The notes under the pieces are model-generated. The model was not told the DNA's origin, did no database searches, and saw only the letters and a list, made by a program, of their open reading frames with translations. Shown in pieces: positions 32,509-43,930 of a DNA stretch of 64,000 nt. The number at the start of each line of letters is the position of its first letter. Position 1 is the stretch's first letter. The translations under genes and the position numbers were made by a program. This DNA is from Magicicada septendecula (taxonomy: Eukaryota > Arthropoda > Insecta > Hemiptera > Cicadidae), in contig CM068372.1 of assembly GCA_034769895.1 (NCBI GenBank), positions 381,691,910 through 381,755,909 on the forward strand, given 5' to 3'.

Positions 32509-35500
32509 TGTAGCGTGACAGATGTATGCATAATATTGAATGGCAATTGATCATTAGAATAATGAAGTTATAATATTTAAATTTGGAAGAAAGCATTAAG
32601 TTTAATATAAATAAATTAATTCATAGCAACTGTGGAAAGAAATCATTATTATAAAGAAAATACAAGTTCAAGTAAAAGGAGTTACTAGTGATGAGTCATC
32701 CAAAACCAGTCTCATAACCAACGGTTCTTAAGGTATAACCCAGGAAGGTAAAAAAGTAAATAACAAAGCAGTACTGAATATGACCAAACCCACAACGAGG
32801 GAGAATAAATAGAATAGAAACCCTAAAATAAGCCAAGATCAACCAATACAGGTTGTGTATTTCTGAAATAAAGAAGCAGATGGAGAAGATCCCAAGAAAC
32901 CTGATGGCATCAAGAAGAAGATGGAGAAGATACCAGTCCTAGAAGGCAGGAGAAAAGAAGACTGATGAAAGAAGAAGAAGGCAGCATCCTGAAGAAGATG
33001 TCATGCTCTTATAAAAGACACCCAAATCCCTATATCCCCAAAATAAATATCTAAAAATAAAAGTATAACGAAATAAAAACCACATGTATACAAATTTAAG
33101 AGAGAGAAGTGTATAAAGTAAAAGTTGCCTGTGAACTAAGATGAAACAATAATATAGTACCCATGGAACAAATCTCCATTGAAAAAACGCTAACCAATTT
33201 ATTATGTTAATAAGACTATACGACCATTTAGCATTAACATAATATATAAGTGCAAAGTGAACCAGTGATAGTTTTGGGTATTATAAAAAATGAACCTTGT
33301 GTTTCATTCTTGGCAATCACAAACATTGAATGCAATGAAATATGCATTTTTCAATGACTTGAAATGTGTACTGTGACAATATGTTGTTCATAAGACATGA
33401 ATCTGTTTAAAATAACATTTTGTTTTACATGAAAAAAGAAAAAACAGATGTCATAATACTTTTTGAACAATTCCTACTATTTATTTATTAATGACAGGGT
33501 ACAATTCCCCAAAGACAATGTATAAAAGACGGTATAAAAACTGTAGAATCCTACTTATAATAATAGTTAGAAATAAGAATATAAATATAAGGTTTTTATG
33601 TATATAGTACAAAATGTTTAAAAATGTTTTAGATATAAGGCCATTTGTTTGGGTCTGATACAACTAACATCAGAACTATAAAAATAGTTACCACTTGTAA
33701 ATAGTAGAGAGTAATTAAGATGTTAGTAAAAAACTTTTTTTGTAAGCCATATTTCCATGTTTAGAAATAAGGATTTTGTTGCAAAATGTCTGACTTGAAG
33801 ACAATTTATTTAAAAAAATATTCTTTATTTTGTTTAACTATTATTTGTATTGTAACCAATACTAATTGTTTTTGTGTAATTTGAAAACATGTTTAATTTA
33901 TAATACTATATGTAAAAGTCAGAGAGGGTATCACACATCATATATTGTTTGTAAAATATTTTGTAAGAAAAATTGTTAAAAAATCATAGGCCAAAAGAAT
34001 GGAAACCAAACTTCATCAAAACAGAGAAATTACTCATTTAAAAGCAAATAAACAAAAGGGGTTTAGACAAAATAAACTTGAGATCAAGCCATGTAATTGC
34101 ACATACCATCCAGAAAGATTTTAATAAATTATATTCAGAATTATAAATAAAAATGAAAATGACTAAACTCAGAAATTTAGACATGGGAGTCATATATTCC
34201 AGAATAATGTTTCAGAATACAACTAATTCAATTAATTACCAGAAAATAAGGGAATATGAACCTTTTAATACAATATAGGATTATTAATATTATATATAAC
34301 TGATAAAATGGCTGAATTTATATAATGACAGGAAGTAAATTTTGATGTTTTGACTTTTCAGAGTATACCAAACTGAAAGTAAAATTACTATTTTTTGGAC
34401 AGAAAACACTATAAAACGGCATTATTTAATCTGAAAATAAGCTGAATGAACTGAAAGATTAATTTAAATCACATCTAGTGAATAAAATTGACAAATAACC
34501 AAAGTTTAGGCATTCATATAGTGAAATAGTAAAGTGTACACAGGATGTGAAAATATTTTTGAACAATGTTAAGGATAATATTATATAGGCTAAGAGTTTA
34601 ATTGAAACTAGAGGAAACAGTTAGTTGATTATTGGTATTTGAACGGATAACATAAACGAGAGTTTTGTGACGATCTAACCTATTTTACAACGTTAAAGAT
34701 CAGTGGCGAACAGTACGTTACGGTAAAGTCGAGAGTGAATTATAAAATCTTTCCAGAACCTATACATTGTGACAAAAACGATCAAGAAACACTAATTAAC
34801 ACTAAACAATACATTTCTACTCTGAAAAACATCACAAAACACCAGAAAACTGTATAATACCTTAACCAAATTAGTGTCGGAATTGGGAAAAGTGTTTTGA
34901 CTTATAATTACACAGACATACTAAATACAACCCAGAATCACTACACCAGTCACTACACAACATTTAACAAGAGATTTGCAGACACAAGAACAGGAATATT
35001 GCCAGAAAATTCATTATTTGGAACACTGCAGGAACGAGCAACATTTTGATCAACTTGACGGCGGCCATTTGCTTTGACGATCCCAGTGCCTCCTTCTTAG
35101 TTCAACTCAGCTGTTTGGTGAAAACAATTATTATATTTACAATTATTATTCAATGTCTGTGTTTATTAATAACTATTAATTTGATTGTAACGTTATACTT
35201 TTTAAATATTAGCCCGATTTCTCTGACTTTGGTAATAACTGGCTGTTTAAAGAACCCTGTACGATTTTTATATAATACTTTGTAATTTTTTTTCGATATC
35301 CTGAGAATCGATACTAATCGATAAGAGTCAATATTGCTATTAATTAAGAAAACATTAATACTTTTCAATACTTAATAGTTCTTTATTTTTTCAATAATAC
35401 TAATTACCAATAATATAATTCTAATTGATAATCTACAAGGACTTTACCACCCGTAAGTGAAGATAACCTAAAAAATAAAAAGGTAAACAAGTATCGATTG

Positions 35501-35997
35501 GTTTGAAGACAGTCTTATGAGTGGTGAGAGCTTATTTAAAATATACTAAAACTTTAATAAAAATTTTCAGAAGAGCATTACACTGTTTAAAACTTCACAG
35601 CCCTATATTAATTAATTGATCCTAATTAATTAATTAATAAAATTAAAATTTTTTTTTTAATTATTTTTTTATAAACATAATTTTTTTTAAATTTCCTTCA
35701 AAACAATAAATTTTGTTTTGAAACTTTCGGTGAAGTTGAACATATATATTTCTTCATCAACTTTACGCTGCTCGACCGGTCTTGCTGCCATTGGGACTCG
35801 ACCAGCTGGGAAACTTAAGGAAGTGTTTCAGGCCAGTAAGACGTCGAGAGCCACACCAATTACACACCAATTAAACACATTACAACTTATTATTTTATTA
35901 CAAATTGGTTAGACCAAACAGTGGGGCTTGATTACATAGGAGTCTCACACTTCACAATCTCTTAACATCAACACCTTTATTATTTATATTTATTACA
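32509..35997 (+). repeat. 5' LTR of element 2 (3.49 kb)
   Basis: Nearly identical to 43931-47420. Notable content: a purine-rich GAAGAAG stretch (about 32870-33000), a YY1/Pho-like GGCGGCCATTTG at 35060, a cluster of CGATA words (35296-35325), and runs of T near 35650-35690. A 79-codon frame (35046-35285) is open in both LTRs but has no recognisable domain, and identity of recent LTRs is no evidence of function. Confidence 0.95.
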
Positions 35998-36000
35998 AAT

Positions 36001-36018
36001 TGGCGCACAACTTTAGGG
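36001..36018 (+). other. Primer-binding-site-like sequence of element 2
   Basis: TGGCGCACAACTTTAGGG begins three bases after the LTR end. Its TGGCGC start is shared with the sites at 1062 and 10246. The tRNA was not identified. Confidence 0.6.
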
Positions 36019-36065
36019 GCTTTAATTAGCGATTGGAAGGCCAATACATTCTGGCCAATCACTAA

Positions 36066-38357
36066 TTGGAGCTAGGCAACAGCTACAAAGCCAGAGAATT
36101 TCAAGGGAAAATGCAACGACGTGCAACATCTAAGAAACGGGCGGCGGAGGCCGAGAAAGAAATAGAAGTTGACATGGACAACAAGGAAGCAACACCAATA
36201 GACGCGGAAAGTTCGTTGCCACCAGTGTTGTCTAAACAATATGAACAACCAGGGGAACAACCTGAGATGCCTACTCAGACAGAGGAAGTCAATGTCCGGA
36301 AGGAACAATTGGAAAAACCCTCACAAGCAGAAGACACAACAATGCAAGAGATGTTTAGAGTGATAATGGAAATGAATAAAAAAATGGAAGATTTGAAGGG
36401 AGACATTGGAGGAACCAATAAAAAGATGGAAGGAATGGACAAGAAAATGGACGAGAATAGTAAGAAAATGGGAAGTGATAGCCAGTCTTTAAAGGAAGAT
36501 TTAGGAAATAAAATCGAAACAACAAACAGGAAGTTGGAAGAAGAGATGGGGAAGAAGTTAGAAGAATTGAAGGAAGACAACCAATCGTTCAAGGAAGAAT
36601 TCAAGGCGACTAAAGAAGAGTTGATTAATAAAATTGAAAATACCAATCAGAAAATAGATGAAACCAGGAAGAAGATAGAGAAGAACAACCGACAATTGAA
36701 GGAAGAGTTGAAAGAAGATAACAGGAAGTTGGAAGAGAAGATGGGGGAGAAATTGGAAGAATTGAGAGAGGACAATCAAATTCTAAGAGAAGAGTTAAGG
36801 GAGGTAAATCAGGAGAATTTGGACAAACTGGACGAAAGAATGGAATTGTTGCGAGAAGAAATGAATAAGGAAATCAAGGTTAACAAAAAAGCGATGGATA
36901 AGAAGATGGAAGAAGAAAATATAATGGTCAATCGACAGATTCGAGAGATTGATGGAAAGTGCAACCAGACCGAAAAGGAGGTGAATGAGTTTAAAGAAGT
37001 GGTGAACATCAAGTTCACAAATATTGAAGAACATAGTCGTAGGAAGGTAGAAGAACAGAGGAAGGAAAATCAAGAAGAGTTCGGAAAAGTACGCAACCAA
37101 GTCACAGAGCGATGTAATGATATACAAGAGACCATGGCCAATATCACCGGACAGGTGCGACAAAGCCGAGAGGAGATGGAAGCAATAAGGAACAGACCGA
37201 CTCATTTCACCGGATTGCCTGTCAACGAAAGCCGAGAGTGGCTCAACTTCCGGCAATACAAACGCAAGCCGATGGAGTTCCTGGCTAGGGTAGAAGAATA
37301 TTTGACCAAGCATAAAATTACCCAATGGAGCCATAGCAGGGAGATATTCGACGAGTCTTTCCGAGACATAACAGATAATTGGTGGATGGCCAACCGGAGT
37401 GAAATTTCCGACTACCAACAGTTCCGGAAAATGTTTAAGACAAAATACTGGTCTGAGACCACCCAGAACTTGATCCGGGACAATATTTGTAATGGAAGAT
37501 ACAGGTCACAATTAGGTAGCAGTATGACGGCATATTTCTTGGGGAAGGTGTGTATGGCAAAACACCTTGAGCCAGCAATCCCAGAAGAATGTTTAGTGAA
37601 CAAGATATCGTATCACTATGATGAGGACATTATCAGGGCCCGGAGAGGTAGCCAGATCAAGACGATCCAGGGAATGACCGAGTTATTGGAGGGATACGAG
37701 AACGAAGAGTATTATCGGCAGAGCAGAAAGAGAAATGAGAGACCAGAAGTAAGGCCGACTACCTACCCCAATAACGGCAATAACCATACAAGTAACCGGA
37801 ACCAGCCCAGTAATTACGACGGCCATAACAACCCGCTGCGTAATAACCAGTTTAACAGTAATTTTCACGGCGTTAGGAATAACAACCCCTACCCAAACAA
37901 TAGAAACAATTTTTATCAACAAAATAATAATGTCCCATACAGTCAGAGAAATCCATATCCCAACAATAATGGTGACAGACCTTACCCACCTAGCCGAAAT
38001 TACTATAATAACAATTTTAATAATAACAATAATAGCAATAGTAATAACCGAGTGTCGCGCCCTAGGGTAAATTTTATAAGAGCAGAAGATCGCGGACCCA
38101 GGAGATATTATCAACCGAGGAGGAGCAGCTTCCACGGCGCCGACCGAAGATGGAGGAGTGCGGAACGAGACGGCCCAAGATACGAACAGGAAAGACGAAG
38201 TACCAGCCTGGAAGATCTTGGCAGACAACAGAACAGGGCATTAAACATCAACCAGGGTACAGAACGTCAGGAAACAAACCAGAGTTTCCCGAACGATGCC
38301 TCGGTCAATAATAACATAAACACTGACCAAAATACTTTAAACGAGAGGAGGCAGTAA
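36066..38357 (+). CDS. Element 2 gag (coiled-coil, Asn-rich), retrotransposon fossil
   Basis: Open frame of 763 codons in the first frame after the LTR; an inner ATG at 36111 (MQRRATSKKRA) may be the true start. Residues about 80-380 are a long charged heptad coiled coil (repeats of NKKMEDL, KLEELKEDN). Residues about 390-560 resemble a gypsy capsid: MEFLARVEEYLTKH, WWMANRSEIS, KTKYWSETTQNLIRDNICNG. Residues about 580-680 are Asn/Tyr/Pro-rich (NNNPYPNNRNN), then an Arg-rich segment. No CCHC knuckle is seen. Gag would form the particle and package RNA, here presumably with the basic Asn/Arg-rich tail; that role is inferred. The neighbouring pol lies just downstream in the usual order. Confidence 0.9.
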   Translation: MELGNSYKAREFQGKMQRRATSKKRAAEAEKEIEVDMDNKEATPIDAESSLPPVLSKQYEQPGEQPEMPTQTEEVNVRKEQLEKPSQAEDTTMQEMFRVIMEMNKKMEDLKGDIGGTNKKMEGMDKKMDENSKKMGSDSQSLKEDLGNKIETTNRKLEEEMGKKLEELKEDNQSFKEEFKATKEELINKIENTNQKIDETRKKIEKNNRQLKEELKEDNRKLEEKMGEKLEELREDNQILREELREVNQENLDKLDERMELLREEMNKEIKVNKKAMDKKMEEENIMVNRQIREIDGKCNQTEKEVNEFKEVVNIKFTNIEEHSRRKVEEQRKENQEEFGKVRNQVTERCNDIQETMANITGQVRQSREEMEAIRNRPTHFTGLPVNESREWLNFRQYKRKPMEFLARVEEYLTKHKITQWSHSREIFDESFRDITDNWWMANRSEISDYQQFRKMFKTKYWSETTQNLIRDNICNGRYRSQLGSSMTAYFLGKVCMAKHLEPAIPEECLVNKISYHYDEDIIRARRGSQIKTIQGMTELLEGYENEEYYRQSRKRNERPEVRPTTYPNNGNNHTSNRNQPSNYDGHNNPLRNNQFNSNFHGVRNNNPYPNNRNNFYQQNNNVPYSQRNPYPNNNGDRPYPPSRNYYNNNFNNNNNSNSNNRVSRPRVNFIRAEDRGPRRYYQPRRSSFHGADRRWRSAERDGPRYEQERRSTSLEDLGRQQNRALNINQGTERQETNQSFPNDASVNNNINTDQNTLNERRQ

Positions 38358-38410
38358 TCAACAACGATGACCCGTTACTGCTTATACTTCCTGGGTTAGA
38401 AAAGGATGAT

Positions 38411-41400
38411 TTGCCACAAGCAAACAATAATAAGAATATCACTATCATAAGTAACCATTATCTGAAAGACATACGAACTGAACTTTTGGAAGAGAACGAG
38501 AAGAGTCTCAGCAACAGTAATAATGAGATAATTTATATAACAGCGGAGGTGGAAGGAGTTCCCGCTAAAATAATGATAGACACAGGAGCTAATATTTCAA
38601 TAATAAACTCCAATGAGTTGGAGAGGATACAATGTACATGTGGAAAAACTTTGCCAATGTTACCAGTCAACAACATTGTGTTGGTAGGTGCAACTGGTCG
38701 CCAGAATAAAACCATTAGGAAGCAAGTTTCCTTAAGTGTCGTTAGCCGTGATATAGCTTTAGACATGGAATTTTTAATCGCCACCGGATTACCATTTGAC
38801 ATCTTAGTCGGTTGCGATATTCTTCGTAGATATTCGGCAGTAATCGATCTTAATTTAAATAAAGTATCACTTTTCCCAGACGGAGTAACATGGACCGCAG
38901 ATCTGGTAGGAAGCACAACTATACTTCCCAGCCCTATACATCAACAACTTCGTAAAATAAATGTTATTAGAAACAGCCCTCTTTCTAAACCCATAATATA
39001 CAATCATGGAGGAGAGGATTTATGGTCAGTTAAGATCCAAGAAATACGGAATTTCCAGTGCGGAAGCGATAACAAGAAAATACCAACACATCTGGCTGAT
39101 CGTCTAATCGCTATATATGAGAAATACAAGGCGGTGTTTTCTGATGAACCAGGGAAGGTAAAAAACTACCAGTGCCAACTTCGTTTTAAAGAAAACCGTA
39201 GAGTTTAACCGGAGGTCATATCCAATAGCGCAGTCGCTCAAAGAAGCCGTGAGAACAGAGATAAACAAGATGATAGATAATGACATAATTGAGATTAGTC
39301 AATCACCTTACACTAGTCCAATTATTGCTGTTCCGAAGAAAGACGGACAAGTCCGGCTCTGTTTAGATGCGCGTGAGTTGAATAAGACAATTGTGAATGA
39401 CAGAACTTCTCCCGGTGAAATAGAAGAAATCTTAAAGCGTTTTCATGGTACTAGATTTATTAGCACCTGGGATACGGTCTGTGGTTATTGGCAGGTAGAG
39501 CTGCATCCACAAAGCCGCCAATACGTAGCGTTCATTTTCGAAGGGCGCAATTACCAGTTCAAGAGACTGCCCTTCGGACTTGTCAATTCTGTCGCCATAT
39601 TTGTGGCATGCATGGACCAGATTTTGGGACCAGAAGCGCTCCAATTTACCACCGTCTATGTTGACGATTTACTAATTACATCCGGAACCTGGGAGGAGCA
39701 CTGTTACAGAGTGGAATTTGTACTAAACAAACTAGCGCAGAACAACATAACACTGAAGTTGGAGAAATCCAAGTTCATAGCGCGCGAGGTACAATTCTTA
39801 GGCTTCAACCTAGACGACCGAGGTATTACCCCATCAGCAGAAAAAGTGGAGGCAATTCAGAGGTTCCCGCAACCAAGAAACAGGAAACAATTGCAATCTT
39901 TCCTCGGACTCTGTAACTATTACAGGAAGTTTCAGAGCCGATATTCCGAGTTGACCGCCAAGTTTCAACCACAGTTATCTGCCAAAAACAAATGGACTTG
40001 GGGTGAAGATCAAGATACTACTTTCCGCTTGATAAAAGAGAAATTTCTGGAGAGTGTCATATTTCGTCACCCAGATTTTAAGAAACCGTTCTTTCTAAAC
40101 TGTGACGCTAGCGATCTAAGCTCAGGAACGACATTATACCAGGAAGATGAGGAGGGACAACATCTGGTAATAAGCTTCGCTAGTCGCACACTGAACCAGT
40201 GCGAAAAGAACTACAGTGTGACGGAAAAGGAATTGTTGAGCGTGGTGTTCGCATGCAGCAAGTTCCGGACGTACATTCTCGGATATCAAGTCACGGTACG
40301 GACTGATCATAAATCCATCTCGTTCCTTCGTAGGTGCAAATTGAGTCACGGCCGATTGGCTAGGTGGGTACTCGCCCTACAAGAATATGACCTGAAATGG
40401 GAATACATTCCAGGAAAGAAGAACGTGGTAGCGGATGTGTTGTCACGTGTAAATCTGGAAGATCAGACTTTCGAGGGGGAGAAGGAGAGCTTGGTAAAAA
40501 TTTATAACATATTCACGACCAGAGCCGATTTACAAGCTTTGTTAATAAATATCCGAATCCATCAGCAGTCTGATCCTAAGCTGAAAAACATTGTGAGTCG
40601 TTTGGAAGCCAATGATGAAACCATTTCTAAATATTACCACCTTAACAAGGGAATTTTATTCATAAAAACCGCCTTGGACGATGAGACATGGAAGGTGATA
40701 ATCCCACACCAAATCGAAAAGGAGGTCATCATCGATTACCATGTCAGGTATGGTCACATGGGAGCGTTAAAAGTGATACAAGCTCTAGAGGAAAATTGTA
40801 AGATCAAGAATATCAACCGCAAGGTGAGAACATACATCAAGTCCTGTAAGATCTGCCAATGTGCAAAAGTAAACAATGAAAAGACAGAGGGTATCATGAT
40901 ACCGATAACTTCCAACGCAAAACTGGAAAAAGTGTTTTTGGATATATGCGGGCCATTTCCCCGTAGCGGTGGTCGACACAGATATAAATACTTGGTAATC
41001 ATAATGGATCACTACACCAAGTATATAAAGCTATATCCGGTTAATCGGGCAACAACATCAAAGGTTTTGGCGGTAATTATCGATTCGTATATCCCAGAGG
41101 TCGGTAGACCATCTTCCATTATTACCGACCATGGTACACAGTTTAAGGGGAGGAGATGGCGAGACACTTTATTAGCACTTGGGGTCAAAACGTATAAGAC
41201 ATCAGTCTACCACCCAAGTAGCAATCGGGCTGAGAGAGTACTAAGAGAAGTGGGTAGGATATTGCGCACGTACTGTCACAACCAACAGAAAAAGTGGCAA
41301 GAGTACCTAGCAGCGACAGAAACATTCCTAAATTACGCCCACCATCCAGCTATAGGAATTCCACCGTACTCAGCCATGTATGAGAAGCCGACTCCCCGAG

Positions 41401-41744
41401 ACATTGAACAAATCATTGAATTTCCAACGAACAACAATAGGAAATTCAACCAGTTGAAGTTTTACAATAAGGTAGCAGAAGATCAGGAAAAACGGCAAGC
41501 CAAATACCAGAAGGCAATAGGGCGAATTGTAACATATAAAGAGGGTGAAAAAGTCCTCCTAAAAAATAGAGAGCTGCCTAGCACTTTAGAAGGCATAACC
41601 AAAAAACTACTATTACTATATACTGGCCCATATGTTGTGGTAAATGATAAGCATAACAATACATATGAGTTGAAGGAAATCGTTTCAGGAAAAATCAAAG
41701 GAGTGTACAATCAAGCTTCTATGAAGAAATATTATGAAGAATGA
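38411..41744 (+). mobile_element. Element 2 pol region (fossil)
   Basis: Protease: IDTGANISIIN near 38575 (active-site DTG). RT: about 39249-39950, with FGLVNSVAIF and YVDDLLIT near 39657. RNase H: about 40080-40440 (NCDASDLSSGT, TDHKS). Integrase: HHCC zinc segment about 40735-40865 (HVRYGHMG, CKICQC), catalytic core with LDICGPFP, ITDHGTQFKG and NRAERVL, and a C-terminal GPY/F-type segment (LYTGPYVV near 41620). The order PR-RT-RH-IN is that of Ty3/gypsy. The region is close to whole with about one break. No envelope gene is seen downstream. Confidence 0.9.
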
Positions 41745-43914
41745 GTTGTGAATTTAGAATTTTGAATTTATTTATAAAATTTTAAAATAATGTAAGTACA
41801 TCTTACAACCTAATATTTTGAGAACATTCTGGAGAATTAAAAGAAAAAGAATTTTTAATAATTTTTAAAAATTCGAAAATAATGTAAGTACATCTTACAA
41901 CCTAATATTTTGAGAAGAACATTTTGGAGAATTATAAGAAGAAGGAATTTAGAATTTTTATTTAAAAAAAAAATTCTAAAATAATGTAAGTAAATCTTAC
42001 AACCTAATATTTTGAAAAGAACATTCTGGAGAATTATAAGAAGGGATTTAGAATTTATATTTTGAAAAAAATTCAAAAATATGTAAGAACAACTTGCAAC
42101 CTAATAATTTTGGAACAAACTTTATGAAAGGAAAAGAAAGACTTTTGAATTGAAATATAATTATAAAAATGTAAAATTATGTAAGTACATCTTACTACAA
42201 CCTGATAATTTATAACAAAACTTTATGAAAGAAAGAGAAAGAGAGAGAATTTTGAACTTAATTTTAAAAAAAAATTTTAAATTAAGCAAACACAGCTTAC
42301 TACCACTGAATTATGAGAAAAACATTTTTGAAGAATTAAAAAGAAAGGAATTTTGAAGTTAATATACAAAAAATTTAAAAATAAAGTAAGACCAACTTAC
42401 TATAACTAAGTTTATGAGAAAACTTTATGGTAAATAATTAAGAAGAATTTGAATTTGGAGAAATACCAAAACATTCAGAAATAATAGTAAAATCACAGTA
42501 CTATAAACAATTCTGAATGAAACAATTCTGGGAATAAATGAATTAAACAGAATTTGAATGTTGATAGAACGTCAGTACTTTGAAACAAGATAAGATCAAC
42601 ATATTACAAGGATTTATGAGAAATATTTTTCAATTAAATAAAAAGAATAGTTTGAATTTTACATTAAAACTAACCAAGTTCCAAAAAATAATTATGTGTC
42701 AATTATGATTGAATTGAGAAGAAAATAAAGTGATTAATTCAGAAAAGAGAATTAATTTTAATCCAGAATAAATGCTAGACATTCACAATAGCATTTGAAG
42801 GAGTAGAGAAGAATAACAAAAAAGAGTGTAATATGCCAGAGAAGGAAAAAATTTGGAAGCAACGAGACTAATTACCTATGAAACGATAATGAAAACAGTT
42901 AATTAAGAGCGAAGAAGAACAACTCATACCAAACAGATGGAGAAGATGATTTTGAACAAATGATAATAATAAGACCTATATGAAATGCAAAGAGAAGAAA
43001 TACCACATGAAATATGATATAAATGAATTAATGTTAATGAATGCGAAGGCGGATTAATAACTTTCTAAGAGAAAGGAAAGAACCAAAATGTTTAAATAAA
43101 ATGATCAATATAACAACCTGTATATCTAATGTAAAGATACAATGTTAAAAAAATTAAATATAATATATTAAGACCATTCAAATAATGAATAAGAAAGACT
43201 ATATATAAAGACCATACTAATACCATGAGTAACCAGAAGAAAGTATAAAGAGAATTCAGATGAAGAAGAAAGAGAGTTACACTGTAAACAGTAACCAGAA
43301 TTATTAAAAGAAAGGTTTTCAACCATAATTAAATTAAATATATCAGACAAGTTAAGAGTTTTGAAAAAATATATATGTAATGAGTATAATAATGATTATG
43401 AAGATTTATTAAGATAGAAAATGTGGGATAATCTGAGAGACTACGAAGTGGAGAATCCAAAGATATTTTTATTAGTCGAAAATGAGACTACTTTTTATTT
43501 ATTTATTCGATGACTGACTGAAGATAATTCCAGCAGCATTATGTTTTTGAGCAGGGATGGATATGCCTCTGTACTCAATTTATAGAAGTGGTGTATGGCC
43601 AGCAGAGAAGTAGCGTACAGTGCCCCTCTGATCTGCCCCAGCCCACGTGATAGGGAATGTTAGGGAATTAATATCCCAAGGATGCAACACGAAGTTGATA
43701 AAGGAAGAAAATGTATTACAATAATAATATATCTCAGAAGACACAAACTATCCGAAAAGGATCAGTAGTAAAACAAGTAACCATATATATAAAATTAATG
43801 AAACTCTAATATAAAAAAGTCGATATAAAGATGGAGAAGAAAATGAATTATAAGAAATGATGAAATTATCATAAGAAATTATTTCATCCATAAACATGTC
43901 TGAAATAATTACTT
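41745..43914 (+). other. 3' untranslated region of element 2
   Basis: A 2.2-kb AT-rich non-coding stretch between pol and the 3' LTR. Its first 650 bp hold a tandem array of hairpin-bearing units (separate entry). The rest is purine-rich AT sequence without recognisable genes; no envelope-like signal peptide or membrane segment was recognised on the plus strand. Confidence 0.7.
41775..42420 (+). repeat. Degenerate tandem array with small hairpins
   Basis: About seven units of roughly 100 bp, each with a GTAAGTACATCTTAC-type palindrome (5-bp arms, 5-nt loop) followed by AACCTAATATTTTGAGAA-type sequence and a GGAGAATTATAAGAAG-type purine stretch. Palindromes are seen near 41792, 41884, 41985, 42081, 42181, 42285 and 42386. 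In later, more diverged units the arms change but still pair or nearly pair (AAGCAAACACAGCTTA, GTAAGACCAACTTAC). Confidence 0.75.
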
Positions 43915-43916
43915 CT

Positions 43917-43928
43917 GGAGGAGAGCAA
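43917..43928 (+). other. Polypurine tract of element 2
   Basis: GGAGGAGAGCAA immediately precedes the 3' LTR start at 43931, the place and composition expected for the plus-strand primer. Confidence 0.75.
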
Positions 43929-43930
43929 TC

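Noticed and set aside
35046-35285. 79-codon frame present in both LTRs of the 14.9-kb element
   Set aside because: The LTRs were identical at insertion, so presence in both is not evidence of selection, and no domain is recognisable.
43092-43322. Minus-strand Leu-rich frame that could pass for a membrane protein
   Set aside because: It is antisense to the AT-rich untranslated region of element 2; hydrophobicity follows from A-rich sense DNA.
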